NCBI GenBank assembly: GCA_017999645.1
Contig: JAGNLJ010000001.1
Coordinates: 124,001 to 188,000 of the forward strand
Reading direction: 5' to 3'
DNA length: 64,000 nt
Origin: Alphaproteobacteria bacterium
Lineage (GTDB): Bacteria; Pseudomonadota; Alphaproteobacteria; Micavibrionales; Micavibrionaceae
In this document: one piece after another, positions 1 to 8,358 of the stretch
Layout of the letters: the number at the start of each line of letters is the position of its first letter
How positions within the stretch are numbered: position 1 is the stretch's first letter
The notes under the pieces: generated by a model
The model's database searches: none
Told to the model about the DNA's origin: nothing
The model's input: the letters and a program-made list of their open reading frames with translations, nothing else
Translations under genes and position numbers: made by a program

Positions 1-459
1 GCGCACCGCCTCTTCGGCGGCCATGATGATGCCTTCGCCGACGCCGGTGCCCATCGAGCCGCCCATGTAGGAGAAATTGAAAGCGGCGACGATGGCGTTC
101 TGGCCGCCGATCGCGCCCTTGGCGACTGTGAGTGCGTCTTTCAGGCCCGTTTCATTGCGGGCTTCGCGGATGCGGTCGGCATATTTTTTGCGGTCCTTGA
201 ATTTCAGCGGGTCGGCGGCGACGTCAGGCAATTCCATACGCGTATATTTGCCGCCGTCGAACATGATGGGCAGGCGTTCCTTGACCGTCAGGCGAAGGTG
301 ATGATTGCAGTGATTGCAGACGTTGAGGTTCTCGGCGAGGTCGCGGCTGAATAGCATGCCGTCGCATTTCGGGCATTTCTGCCAGAGATTGTCGGGAACC
401 TCCTTGGGTTCGACGAGCGAACGGATTTTGGGACGGATGAAATTGGTCAGCCAGTTCAT
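1..459 (-). CDS. accD: Acetyl-CoA carboxylase carboxyltransferase subunit beta (partial, C-terminus off window)
   Basis: AccD is the beta half of the carboxyltransferase that moves CO2 from biotin on AccB to acetyl-CoA, giving malonyl-CoA for fatty-acid synthesis. The 153 visible residues start MNWLTNFIRPKIRS and show the family's N-terminal zinc ribbon: CPKC at residues 29-32 and CNHC at 48-51. The crotonase-like part follows (FNFSYMGGSMGTGVGEG). The rest of the gene lies beyond base 1. The start is the ATG at 459 because the family begins just before the zinc ribbon. It follows trpA in the same direction, the usual alphaproteobacterial trpBA-accD order. The 124-bp spacer before it contains a perfect palindrome. 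Confidence 0.95.
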   Translation of the reverse strand, partial: MNWLTNFIRPKIRSLVEPKEVPDNLWQKCPKCDGMLFSRDLAENLNVCNHCNHHLRLTVKERLPIMFDGGKYTRMELPDVAADPLKFKDRKKYADRIREARNETGLKDALTVAKGAIGGQNAIVAAFNFSYMGGSMGTGVGEGIIMAAEEAVR

Positions 460-520
460 AAGGGTCTATATGCCGTTTGTTTTTATTTATCTTTAAGTGG
501 CTCTTTTGCTTTTTTAAAGC

Positions 521-539
521 CGTTTTGCAATGCAAAACG
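521..539. promoter_or_regulatory. Perfect 19-nt palindrome upstream of accD
   Basis: CGTTTTGCA and TGCAAAACG are perfect inverted arms around one central base, 62 bp before the accD start. The sequence could be an operator or a hairpin in the trpA-accD transcript. No T-run follows on the minus strand, so a terminator is less likely. Confidence 0.4.
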
Positions 540-583
540 TTGGGCGGAAACTATCGCTGATGGGGGCGGAAAGTCAAGCCGGT

Positions 584-1375
584 CTAACCCTTGAGACCAG
601 TGGAAAGTCCTGAAACTTGTTTTGAAACAATGGTTTGCAGGTCTTTGGCGTCATGGTTGGCGGCGATGGTGTTGATGATGGCCGAGCCGACCACGACGGC
701 ATCGCCGATCTTCGAGAGGGCCTTAACGTCTTCCGGGGTTTTGATGCCGAAACCGATGGCGATGGGCAGTTTCGTGTGCTTCCTGATCTGCTCGATGTGC
801 GGGCGGATGGAATCCGGGCTGGCTTTTGCTGCGCCGGTGATGCCGGTGACGGAGACGTAATAAAGAAAGCCGCTGGCGTTATTGACAACGGTGGGGATGC
901 GGTCGTCTTTCGTCGTCGGGGTGAGCAGGCGGATGAAGTCCAAGCCGTTCTTTTTTGCTGCGGCTTCGAGGTCAGCGGATTCTTCCGGCGGCAGGTCGAC
1001 GATGATGAGGCCGTCGACGCCCGCTTTTGCAGAATCAACGCAGAATTTTTCGTTGCCGTATTGCAGGATTGGGTTCGCGTAGCCCATGAGAACAATGGGA
1101 GTCGTGGAATTACCTGCGCGGAATTGCTGCACCATTTTCAGAGTTTGCTGCATGTCTGCGCCGGTCTTCAATGCGCGAAGGCCTGCGGCCTGGATGACCG
1201 GTCCGTCGGCCATCGGGTCGGTGAAGGGCATGCCGAGCTCGATAATGTCAGCGCCTGCGGCGGGGAGAGATTTCAGAACCTCTAAACTTCGTGCAGCATC
1301 GGGGTCGCCCGCCGTGATAAAGGTGATGAGAGCCGGACGTTTCAGCGCAGCAAATGTCTGGGAAATTCTCGACAT
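584..1375 (-). CDS. trpA: Tryptophan synthase alpha subunit
   Basis: TrpA cleaves indole-3-glycerol phosphate to indole and glyceraldehyde 3-phosphate and passes indole to TrpB. The 263-residue protein has the usual TIM-barrel length. The active-site block IIELGMPFTDPMADGP holds the catalytic Glu46 and Asp57. The phosphate-binding end (GFGIKTPEDV and VVVGSAI) is intact. It lies between trpB and accD on the same strand. The 120-bp gap from trpB is unusual, because trpB and trpA normally touch or overlap; here a palindromic repeat fills it. Confidence 0.97.
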   Translation of the reverse strand: MSRISQTFAALKRPALITFITAGDPDAARSLEVLKSLPAAGADIIELGMPFTDPMADGPVIQAAGLRALKTGADMQQTLKMVQQFRAGNSTTPIVLMGYANPILQYGNEKFCVDSAKAGVDGLIIVDLPPEESADLEAAAKKNGLDFIRLLTPTTKDDRIPTVVNNASGFLYYVSVTGITGAAKASPDSIRPHIEQIRKHTKLPIAIGFGIKTPEDVKALSKIGDAVVVGSAIINTIAANHDAKDLQTIVSKQVSGLSTGLKG

Positions 1376-1382
1376 CCTAACT

Positions 1383-1482
1383 CCTCACCCAGCCTCGGCT
1401 AAGCTCACATCCGTTCGTTAAGCCTCGGCAACCCTCTCCCTCAGGGAGAGGGTGATGGAGCGAAGCGACAGCGGCTGAGGGG
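1383..1482. repeat. Palindromic intergenic repeat between trpB and trpA
   Basis: The spacer holds the hairpin ACCCTCTCCCT-CA-GGGAGAGGGT, flanked by CCTCACCC and GGCTGAGGGG blocks. The same CCCTCTCCC/GGGAGAGGG core occurs near base 9590. It looks like a dispersed REP-type element inserted between two genes that are normally coupled. Confidence 0.6.
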
Positions 1483-1495
1483 TTATGGTGTCTCA

Positions 1496-2710
1496 TTATA
1501 ATTTCACGCCCAGTTTTTCAGCGACGGTGAAGATGTCCTTGTCGCCGCGGCCGCACATATTCATGACGAGGATATGGTCCTTCGGCAGTTTGCCCGCGAT
1601 TTTGCAGACATGCGCGAAGGCGTGGCTGGGCTCCAGCGCCGGGATGATGCCCTCAAGCTTCGAGCATAGCTGGAATGCATCAAGGGCCTCCGCATCGGTG
1701 ACTGACACATATTCGACGCGTTTCTGGTCGAACAGCCAGGAATGTTCGGGGCCGATGCCGGGGTAATCGAGGCCTGCGGAAATAGAGTGCGCCTCCTGTA
1801 TCTGCCCGTCTTCATTTTGCAGAAAATAAGATTTCATCCCATGAAGTATACCAGGTTTACCCCCAGTTAAACTCGCAGCATGTTTGTCGGTGTCAACGCC
1901 GTAACCGCCCGCCTCGACGCCGATCAGTTTAACGTCGGTCTCGTCAAGGAAAGGATGGAAAAGGCCCATGGCGTTGCTGCCGCCGCCGATGCAGGCGACG
2001 AGCGTGTCAGGCAGGCGGCCTTCGCGCTCCTGCATCTGTTCGCGCAGTTCTTTGCCGATGACGGACTGGAAATCGCGGACCATGGCCGGGTAGGGATGCG
2101 GGCCTGCTACCGTGCCGATCAGGTAGAATGTGTCGTGGACGTTCGACACCCAGTCGCGCAGGGCCTCGTTCATGGCGTCTTTGAGCGATTGGGAGCCGGA
2201 GGTAACAGGGCGGACTTCCGCGCCCAGCAGTTTCATGCGGAAAACGTTCGGGGCCTGGCGCTCGATATCCTTGGCGCCCATGAAAATTGTGCAGGGAATT
2301 TTGAAGAGGGCGCAGACGGTCGCGGTCGCGACGCCGTGCTGGCCTGCGCCGGTTTCTGCGATGATGCGGGTCTTGCCCATGCGTTTTGCGAGCAGCCCCT
2401 GGCCGATGCAGTGGTTGATTTTGTGCGCGCCGGTATGGTTCAGCTCATCGCGTTTGAAGTATATTTTTGCGCCCTTCAGATGCTTCGTTGTTTCTGCAGC
2501 AAAATAAAGCGGCGACGGGCGGCCGATATAGTTTTTTGCGAGATCGTCGAACTCTGCCCAGAATTTCGGGTCATTCTTTGCTGCGTTCCAGGCCTTCTCT
2601 ACACTCAGGATCAGCGGCATCAATGTTTCCGCGACATAACGGCCGCCGTAGGGGCCGAAATGGCCTTTTTCGTCGGGTGCGTTTTTCAGAGTGTTGGGCT
2701 TCGAATTCAT
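1496..2710 (-). CDS. trpB: Tryptophan synthase beta subunit
   Basis: TrpB is the PLP enzyme that joins indole to serine to make tryptophan in the alpha2-beta2 complex. The PLP lysine is Lys97 in [10 protein letters not shown], and the phosphate cradle GGGSNAMG is present. The length of 404 residues is normal. The frame stays open 36 codons further upstream, but the ATG at 2710 (MNSKPNTLK) is chosen because the extension has no family similarity and would run into the divergent regulator's promoter. A TrmB-like regulator starts about 150 bp away on the other strand. Confidence 0.97.
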   Translation of the reverse strand: MNSKPNTLKNAPDEKGHFGPYGGRYVAETLMPLILSVEKAWNAAKNDPKFWAEFDDLAKNYIGRPSPLYFAAETTKHLKGAKIYFKRDELNHTGAHKINHCIGQGLLAKRMGKTRIIAETGAGQHGVATATVCALFKIPCTIFMGAKDIERQAPNVFRMKLLGAEVRPVTSGSQSLKDAMNEALRDWVSNVHDTFYLIGTVAGPHPYPAMVRDFQSVIGKELREQMQEREGRLPDTLVACIGGGSNAMGLFHPFLDETDVKLIGVEAGGYGVDTDKHAASLTGGKPGILHGMKSYFLQNEDGQIQEAHSISAGLDYPGIGPEHSWLFDQKRVEYVSVTDAEALDAFQLCSKLEGIIPALEPSHAFAHVCKIAGKLPKDHILVMNMCGRGDKDIFTVAEKLGVKL

Positions 2711-2861
2711 GCGCGTTGTTATAGCTTTAATAGGCCTTCCTTGAAAAGGATTGATTTCGGGGCCGATTTTTGGAACCCTGAAGACACCATCTTCATTGTC
2801 TGATCTGCGTACGTACAAAACGAGTCGCCCAAGCGCGACACATAAACACTGGGATTCATCA

Positions 2862-3680
2862 ATGATTCAGGACATTTTCGACGTACTTGGTTTCAAACAG
2901 GAAGAGGCGAAAACCTACCTTGCCCTCGTCGAATCGGGCCCCAGGACGGCGACTGAATTATCAAAGCTGGTTGGCGCGCCGAGGCCGACGATTTACGGAT
3001 ATTTGGAGAGGCTGCTGGCGGCGGGACTGGTTTCAGAAAATGCCACGCGCGGGACGAAGGTTTTCATGGCGGCAGCGCCGACGCGCATCCGCACGCTGTA
3101 CCGGAACAAGATTCGTGAATTGCGCGGCCGTGAAGATTCGCTGGAATCATTGATTACAGATTTAGAAAACAAGACGGGCGGCGATATGCTGAAGCCGCGC
3201 CTGGTGAATTTCGAAGGCCGCAAGGCGCTGCAGGGCGCGATGGAAGAGATTTTGTTGACGCGTCCCGGCACGGCGACGTGCGCTTTCTGGCCGGTGCGCG
3301 CCGTGATGACGATGCTCTCGCCGGAATACCTCGCCTATCACAACAAGAACCGCATCCGTAAAGGCATTCACCTGCAGGCGGTGTGGCCGCGTTCGCAGGG
3401 TATCGATATCGGTCAGCACCCGTCGATGGCGTGGGGCCCGGAATTCAAGGCCGAGCTGCGTTATGCGCCGATGGGTGTCGACTCGCCGATGGCGTACTGG
3501 GTTTACGGCAACAAGACGTTGTTCCTGACCTCGCGCGAGGAGCCGACCGGGTTTGTGATCGAGAGCGCCGATATGGCGCAGCAAATGCGCGCGCAGCATA
3601 GCCAGATCTGGCAGCGTTCGGAGCCCGTGCCGTTCGACCGGAACGCGGCAAATGAATTCATCGCGCAGATTGCAGCATAA
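2862..3680 (+). CDS. TrmB-family transcriptional regulator (copy 1)
   Basis: The N-terminal 100 residues form a TrmB-type winged helix ([20 protein letters not shown], then the recognition-helix region [13 protein letters not shown]) followed by a coiled stretch. The C-terminal effector region carries blocks shared with the second copy downstream ([26 protein letters not shown]). The ATG at 2862 is used because the second copy aligns from there; the frame is open upstream. It is divergent from trpB and could control trp genes, but nothing in the sequence proves this. TrmB proteins often bind sugars in archaea; the ligand here is unknown. It has 272 residues. Confidence 0.8.
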   Translation: MIQDIFDVLGFKQEEAKTYLALVESGPRTATELSKLVGAPRPTIYGYLERLLAAGLVSENATRGTKVFMAAAPTRIRTLYRNKIRELRGREDSLESLITDLENKTGGDMLKPRLVNFEGRKALQGAMEEILLTRPGTATCAFWPVRAVMTMLSPEYLAYHNKNRIRKGIHLQAVWPRSQGIDIGQHPSMAWGPEFKAELRYAPMGVDSPMAYWVYGNKTLFLTSREEPTGFVIESADMAQQMRAQHSQIWQRSEPVPFDRNAANEFIAQIAA

Positions 3681-3682
3681 AA

Positions 3683-4027
3683 TTATCCCGGTGCAGGGAT
3701 CGGTATTGCTGCGGGCGTGATTGCTGCAGCATGCGATACGGTGTTGAACGCGGTCATGGCCATGTGGCCGATTTCACCCAGGATGATCGAGCCGCCGGGC
3801 GCAGCGAATTCTACAAGCGTTTTTCCCATCATGCCCCAGAGCGTGAAGACCATATCGAGCAGCCCTGCGCCCGGGTCGGCGGCTTTAGCCAGTACCGCCG
3901 CCTTGGGCAGGAAGGCATACATCGCCGGGATGCCGAACAGGCCGACAAAGGGCGCGACGGTGCTGTGCGCTTTCCACAGTTTCGACAGGAAGTCTTTTTC
4001 TTTGGGCGATGGTATTTCATTTGCCAT
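3683..4027 (-). CDS. Small hydrophobic protein of unknown function between two TrmB-like genes
   Basis: This 114-residue protein was not assigned to a family. It starts MANEIPSPKEKDF and has two or three hydrophobic stretches (TVAPFVGLFGIPAMYAF; GLLDMVFTLWGMMG; IGHMAMTAFNTVSHAAA), so it is probably an inner-membrane protein. It ends 2 bp from the end of the first regulator (convergent) and is divergent from the second, sharing a promoter region that contains repeated CGACAAC motifs. That arrangement suggests it may be a target of the second regulator. The downstream ATG was chosen over one 21 codons upstream because the extension overlaps that promoter region. Confidence 0.6.
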   Translation of the reverse strand: MANEIPSPKEKDFLSKLWKAHSTVAPFVGLFGIPAMYAFLPKAAVLAKAADPGAGLLDMVFTLWGMMGKTLVEFAAPGGSIILGEIGHMAMTAFNTVSHAAAITPAAIPIPAPG

Positions 4028-4073
4028 GGGCGGGAATTTGACTGAAATCGGGAAAACGTGCAAAATAGTGTCA

Positions 4074-4111
4074 CGACAACTCGACAACATGTGTCGTAGT
4101 TTTCCGACAAC
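4074..4111. promoter_or_regulatory. Cluster of CGACAAC motifs, candidate operator
   Basis: CGACAAC occurs at 4074-4080, 4082-4088 and 4105-4111, with an inverted TGTCG at 4092-4096. The cluster sits between the small membrane protein and the second TrmB-like gene. Its place between divergent starts suggests a binding site for an autoregulating repressor. Confidence 0.4.
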
Positions 4112-4134
4112 ACGGACAGAAGTGCTTTAAAACC

Positions 4135-4959
4135 ATGATTGACGAGCTTTTTCAGACGCTGGGATTCAAGGAAGAAGAGGTTAAAACCTACCTCGCTTTG
4201 TTAGACCACGGGGCCCGCACGGGCGGGGATCTTGCCAAAATCATGGGTGCGGCGCGGCCGACGACCTACGGCTATTTAGAGAGGCTGATGGCCGGGGGGT
4301 TAGTCACGCAGAGCCAGAGGCGCGGGGTGAAAATTTTTATTCCCGAACCGGCGGAGAAAATCCGCCTGCTGTACCGCCGCAAGATCGAGGAGTTGCGCGG
4401 GAAGGAAAAAAGTCTGGATGCCGTCATTCCCGAACTTGAAAAACGTTCGGGCGCAAATTTATTCCGCCCACGCATGCAGTTCTTCGAAGGGCGCGAGGGA
4501 ATCGAGTCAGCGCTGACCGATATTCTGAACGTTCCGGCGGGGACGATGACTCTTTCATTCTGGCCGATCAAGGCGACGATCGATGCAACGTCGCCGGAAT
4601 TTTTCCATTACCTAAACGCCGAGCGCATCCGCCGCGACATTCACGTGCAAGCGATCTGGCCGCGCACGCAGGTTGTTTATGTGCGCAACTTCCCGTTCAT
4701 GGGCGCAGGCAAGGGATTTAAACGTGAAATCCGCATCGCACCCGAAAGCGTCGAGTTCAAGATGGGTTACTGGATCTGCGGCAACAGGGTCGTTTATATT
4801 TCGTCGCGGGCGGAAAGTTACGGCTTCATCATGGAAAGCGCGGAGCTGGCGCAGACGATGGCAACGCAGCATCAGGTCATCTGGGGTATTTCAGAAAAAC
4901 TTGAGTTTGACGAAAAGCACACGAAAAATTTTCTCCGCGAGATCGAGGAAGAATTCTAG
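4135..4959 (+). CDS. TrmB-family transcriptional regulator (copy 2)
   Basis: This 274-residue protein is a paralogue of the regulator about 450 bp upstream. The N-terminal winged helix (TLGFKEEEVKTYLALLDHG, ARPTTYGYLERL) and the effector-region blocks (LSFWPIKA, HVQAIWPRTQ, GYWICGN) align along the whole length. It ends inside the last codons of trpF, which runs the other way (4-bp convergent overlap). Both copies interrupt the trpF-trpB order normal in Alphaproteobacteria. The effector is unknown. Confidence 0.8.
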   Translation: MIDELFQTLGFKEEEVKTYLALLDHGARTGGDLAKIMGAARPTTYGYLERLMAGGLVTQSQRRGVKIFIPEPAEKIRLLYRRKIEELRGKEKSLDAVIPELEKRSGANLFRPRMQFFEGREGIESALTDILNVPAGTMTLSFWPIKATIDATSPEFFHYLNAERIRRDIHVQAIWPRTQVVYVRNFPFMGAGKGFKREIRIAPESVEFKMGYWICGNRVVYISSRAESYGFIMESAELAQTMATQHQVIWGISEKLEFDEKHTKNFLREIEEEF

Positions 4960-5582
4960 CGCTTCGCGGCCTTGATGAAGGCGCGGATTTTTGCGGCGTC
5001 TTTTACCCCGCGTTCGATCTCAACGCCGGAGGACACATCGACGGCTTTGGGCCGCAATATGCCGAGCGCGGAGGCGACGTTGCCCGCGTTGAGGCCGCCC
5101 GATAACATCCACGGTTTTTCGATTTTGCGACGGCGGAGCAGCGACCAGTCGAACGATTTTCCGGTGCCGCCATGTTCGCCTTCGACTTTCACATCGAACA
5201 GCAGCCAGTCGGCGACGGGCAGGAATGCGTCGAGTTGTTCGAGGTCGGTTTTATCGCCGATGCGGATGGCTTTCATGACGGGAATGCCGAATGCCCTTTT
5301 GATATCCATGATGCGGTCGGGCGTTTCATCGCCGTGGAGCTGGATCATGTCGAGCCTGAGGCCGACGGCGAATTTTTCTAGGTCTGCGTTAGACGGGTTG
5401 ACGAAAAGACCAACGGCTTTGACGTTTTCAGGCGTGAGCTGGCGCAAATTCGCGGCCGTGTGAAAATCGATGTTGCGCGGCGAGCCTTCGAAAAAGACGA
5501 AGCCGACGAAAGCGGCCCCGGCCTCGATGGCGGCTTTGAGATTTTCGGAGTCTTTGAGGCCGCAGATTTTGACTTCGGTCAT
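4956..5582 (-). CDS. trpF: Phosphoribosylanthranilate isomerase
   Basis: TrpF converts phosphoribosylanthranilate to CdRP, the third step of the tryptophan branch. The 208-residue TIM barrel has the catalytic Cys in VKICGLKD near the N-terminus, the catalytic-acid region (LDMIQLHGDE), and the phosphate-binding ends (MLSGGLNAGNV and VDVSSGVE). Its ATG overlaps the stop of the membrane-protein gene before it (ATGA), so the two are probably translationally coupled. Confidence 0.96.
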   Translation of the reverse strand: MTEVKICGLKDSENLKAAIEAGAAFVGFVFFEGSPRNIDFHTAANLRQLTPENVKAVGLFVNPSNADLEKFAVGLRLDMIQLHGDETPDRIMDIKRAFGIPVMKAIRIGDKTDLEQLDAFLPVADWLLFDVKVEGEHGGTGKSFDWSLLRRRKIEKPWMLSGGLNAGNVASALGILRPKAVDVSSGVEIERGVKDAAKIRAFIKAAKR

Positions 5583-6379
5583 GGAACGGTGCGCGGGTTA
5601 TTGATCGCCCATTGGTAATAGTTTGAGAGCACGGTTACTGTTATGACGCCTATCAAAGGTGAGAAAAAACCGACAACCGGTAACATGCATATGGTCAGAA
5701 ACAAGTTAAACCCAAGGCTGCTATTTCCAAACATAACTGCGCCCACAATTCCGCCAACAACGATGGAAGCCATTATGTAAGCGAAGGCCACCAGCATGAC
5801 CCGCCACCATGAAAAAAAACTTGCGGCAAAAATTTTCCATACATAACCGGTCGTCATTCTCCATGATTTAGACAGGGTTATGTCCGCATCAATGGCTTTT
5901 GCCGGCAGATAGAAGGCAATTTTTAAACCCGCGATGGTGGCGAAAATTACAAGGATCATCACCAGGATGAACGCGAGACCCGCGTTGCCGATTTTCAACG
6001 ACAAAAAGAAGGTGAGGGATGCTACCAGCATATACAACACGATAAGTCCCAGCGGCACGAATATAAATGCCAGTTCATTTCTTTTGGGTTTGAACGGATT
6101 CATAGGCACGTACCGGTCGGCCCCGTGAATGACAACGCGATGCCATGAAATCATCAGCGCGGCCATGAAATAAGACGATATGAGCGCACCAAGCGGCATT
6201 ATTTTTCCTTTACCTGGGAAAAGTAAATGATTGATGAAAACATCGAGTAACTCAAAACCAATCAGAAAAGGCAGCAGTGGTTTCAGGATGTTCCAGAACG
6301 AATCCTGATTGTCTTTGATAAAACTGCGGACGTTTTTTGATGTTTCTCCGGCGGGCAGGGTGGGTGTGAAATGTTTCAT
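5579..6379 (-). CDS. Polytopic inner-membrane protein of unknown function
   Basis: The 266-residue protein has about six hydrophobic segments (near residues 35-52, 83-100, 110-130, 135-155, 190-215 and 225-250). No catalytic motif was recognised. It is located 12 bp after pyrF and overlaps trpF by 4 bp, so it is part of the ihfB-lapA-pyrF-trpF transcript. Its base composition looks more AT-rich than its neighbours, which may mark a later insertion into the pyrF-trpF order. Confidence 0.75.
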   Translation of the reverse strand: MKHFTPTLPAGETSKNVRSFIKDNQDSFWNILKPLLPFLIGFELLDVFINHLLFPGKGKIMPLGALISSYFMAALMISWHRVVIHGADRYVPMNPFKPKRNELAFIFVPLGLIVLYMLVASLTFFLSLKIGNAGLAFILVMILVIFATIAGLKIAFYLPAKAIDADITLSKSWRMTTGYVWKIFAASFFSWWRVMLVAFAYIMASIVVGGIVGAVMFGNSSLGFNLFLTICMLPVVGFFSPLIGVITVTVLSNYYQWAINNPRTVP

Positions 6380-6391
6380 GGGCTTCTCCTC

Positions 6392-7099
6392 TTATAAGGT
6401 GTCCAGAATTTTGCGCGCGGCGGCGGCGGGGTCGGGCGCGCCGGTGATCGGGCGGCCGATAACGAGATGCGTTGCGCCTGCGCTCATCGCTTCCTTCGGT
6501 GTCATGACGCGTTTCTGGTCGTTTTTGTCGGAGCCTTCAGGGCGGATGCCGGGGACCATGAAAACAAAATCTTTATTAAAATTATTGTCGCTTTTTATAA
6601 GTTCAATTTCGTAACCGGAGCAAACAACACCATCAAGGCCACTCTCATGCGCGAATACTGACAAGTCAAAAACTTGTTGTTCAAGCGAAAGTTTTTTGAG
6701 GTTGTCATCATACATTACTAACGTTTTTTGATTAACGCTGGTTAAAATCGTAACGGCTAGGAGTTTGGTTTTTTTGGCACAGGCTGCTTTTGCCGCTTCC
6801 ATCATTTCATGGCCGCCCTGCGCGTGCACGTTTAAGTAGGCTGGCGCAATATTTTCAGAAACGGAGCGTACAACAGAGGCGACTGTGTTGGGGATGTCGT
6901 GGAATTTGAGGTCGAGAAAGATTTCTGCGCCGGGGCAAGCGTTCCGGATTTTTTCAACGCCCTGAGGACCGAAAGTACAGAAAAATTCGAGGCCGAGTTT
7001 CAGGCCGCGCGTTACGGGGCCGACCGATTTTGCCAGTTCAATGGCGCGGGGGAGGTCAGGCGTGTCGATGGCGCAGAAAATTACGGGGCGCGCGCTCAT
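6392..7099 (-). CDS. pyrF: Orotidine 5'-phosphate decarboxylase
   Basis: PyrF decarboxylates OMP to UMP, the last step of de novo pyrimidine synthesis. The catalytic Lys-Asp array is plain in FLDLKFHDIPNTV, the N-terminal Asp lies in FCAIDTPD, and the phosphate-binding loops GIRPEGS and LVIGRPIT are present. At 235 residues it is a normal group I enzyme. The start overlaps the lapA stop by 4 bp (ATGA). Confidence 0.96.
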   Translation of the reverse strand: MSARPVIFCAIDTPDLPRAIELAKSVGPVTRGLKLGLEFFCTFGPQGVEKIRNACPGAEIFLDLKFHDIPNTVASVVRSVSENIAPAYLNVHAQGGHEMMEAAKAACAKKTKLLAVTILTSVNQKTLVMYDDNLKKLSLEQQVFDLSVFAHESGLDGVVCSGYEIELIKSDNNFNKDFVFMVPGIRPEGSDKNDQKRVMTPKEAMSAGATHLVIGRPITGAPDPAAAARKILDTL

Positions 7100-7473
7100 A
7101 GATCATCCGTTCCATTGCGGGGGAGCGAGGTCCAGTCACGCGGCGGGGATTCAATGGTTGGCGGCAATTTCGCAGCTACCAATGACTCTTTCGTTTCCTT
7201 TTCCTTCGCGGCGCCGAGTTGTTTCTCGAGTTTTTTGATTTTCCGGGACTGGACGGTTTTCTGGACGCGGACGGGAACCGATTTCAGCCAGGCCATGAAA
7301 CCGCCGAGAATAAATCCGATCGCGAGCAAGCCGAGCGCGACGATATAAAGGGGCAGGCTGACGGCCGGGAGGACGGGATGCCAGACGATGTCGACGTTCT
7401 GGCGGTTCGCGACGGCGAAGATGGCAAACAGAACGGCGAAGATAAGACCAATGATGCCGCGGATGAAACCCAT
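7096..7473 (-). CDS. lapA: LapA-domain membrane protein
   Basis: LapA-domain proteins are small inner-membrane proteins with two N-terminal helices and a cytoplasmic coiled tail; in E. coli LapA works with LapB in LPS assembly control. This 125-residue protein shows that plan: MGFIRGIIGLIFAVLFAIF, then the typical ANRQNVDI, a second helix at about residues 42-65, and a charged coiled segment (KIKKLEKQLGAAKEKETKE). It sits between ihfB and pyrF, a common alphaproteobacterial order. No lapB was seen in the window. Confidence 0.85.
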   Translation of the reverse strand: MGFIRGIIGLIFAVLFAIFAVANRQNVDIVWHPVLPAVSLPLYIVALGLLAIGFILGGFMAWLKSVPVRVQKTVQSRKIKKLEKQLGAAKEKETKESLVAAKLPPTIESPPRDWTSLPRNGTDDL

Positions 7474-7508
7474 CGACGCGATTCCTTTTCAGAGCAGGTT
7501 AAAAAATT

Positions 7509-7817
7509 CTATTGGTACTCGCTGCCACCCTGGGGCGCGCCGCCGTTGAGGCGCTCGCGCAATGCCTTGCCGGTTTTGAAGAAGGGCAGGCGCTTGGCGT
7601 CGACGCTCACGGTTTCGCCGGTGCGCGGGTTGCGGCCGGTGCGCGCGTCGCGGCTCTTGACCGAGAACGCGCCGAAGCCGCGAAGCTCGACCCGGTCGCC
7701 GCGTGCGAGGGCGCCGGTGATTTCATCAAAAACGGTCTCGACGATTTTTTCGATGTCGCGCAGGTAAAGATGCGGGTTGCGCTCGGCAAGGCGTTGAATA
7801 AGTTCGGATTTCGTCAT
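7509..7817 (-). CDS. ihfB: Integration host factor beta subunit
   Basis: IhfB pairs with IhfA to bend DNA at specific sites and helps sigma-54 promoters, recombination and replication. At 102 residues it shows the HU/IHF fold, with the dimer core [11 protein letters not shown] and the beta-arm tip RNPRTGE that carries the intercalating proline. It heads the ihfB-lapA-pyrF-trpF run. In the relatives rpsA usually comes directly upstream; here an insert of hypothetical genes separates them. Confidence 0.95.
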   Translation of the reverse strand: MTKSELIQRLAERNPHLYLRDIEKIVETVFDEITGALARGDRVELRGFGAFSVKSRDARTGRNPRTGETVSVDAKRLPFFKTGKALRERLNGGAPQGGSEYQ

Positions 7818-8185
7818 TGCTCAGATTCTCCCCTTAGGATTGCGCGAAAAGCAGCTTTTCGCATTTTTCTGTGCCTTTTCAATGAATAGGACTCAACATT
7901 GCCCCAATCCGGGCGGGGGCGTCAAGCGAAAGTCATTGAAGGGAAAGGGAAATTAGATTTGAGCATGCGCGGATTACGGGGAGGGGGTGCTGGCGCGGCG
8001 TTTCTTATCAGTTTGTTCGGCGTTTTTGAGGGGAGGGGGTGGGGTGATGTGTTTTCATAAGGCGAACGAGAGGACGGAGAAATGGCGGGGAGGCGCGGCT
8101 TCTGATGAACGATGGTGTAAGGATTTTATGATGGATGGGCGGGAGAATAAAGGAATTTAATCCTAAATTCTATTCTTTGATAAAA
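7818..8185. other. Intergenic region upstream of ihfB without recognised gene
   Basis: This stretch of about 370 bp holds the presumed ihfB promoter. It has G-rich patches (GGGGAGGGGGTG and GAGGGGAGGGGGTGG) followed by an AT-rich section. No coding frame, RNA gene or clear repeat was seen in it. Confidence 0.5.
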
Positions 8186-8214
8186 TTGACATAATCATAT
8201 TGGCTCTGTAAGAC
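8186..8214 (+). promoter_or_regulatory. Candidate sigma-70-type promoter for the two coupled hypothetical genes
   Basis: TTGACA at 8186-8191 is followed after 17 bp by TAAGAC at 8209-8214, about 16 bp before the first small ORF. The -35 box is perfect but the -10 box is weak. Confidence 0.35.
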
Positions 8215-8229
8215 TGCGCTTACAAAAAA

Positions 8230-8358
8230 ATGGACTTCATCAAGACCCAGAAGGAAACCGATGAGCGCGAGCGGTCCGACATACGCTTGTTACAGATGGT
8301 CCTTCGTTGCGTTAATCAAAAGCTGCGGGAGAGTTTCCGCAAAAGGAAAAAAATATGA
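8230..8358 (+). CDS. Small charged ORF coupled to the next gene
   Basis: The 42-codon frame MDFIKTQKETDERERSD... is rich in Lys, Arg, Asp and Glu and looks helical. Its TGA overlaps the ATG of the following gene in an ATGA junction, the classic sign of translational coupling. A promoter-like sequence lies just upstream. It could be a leader peptide or a small partner protein. No family was recognised and no strong ribosome-binding site is visible. Confidence 0.45.
   Translation: MDFIKTQKETDERERSDIRLLQMVLRCVNQKLRESFRKRKKI

Noticed and set aside
1880-2803. 307-codon open frame opposite trpB
   Set aside because: trpB is certain on the other strand and the antisense product has no recognisable domain.
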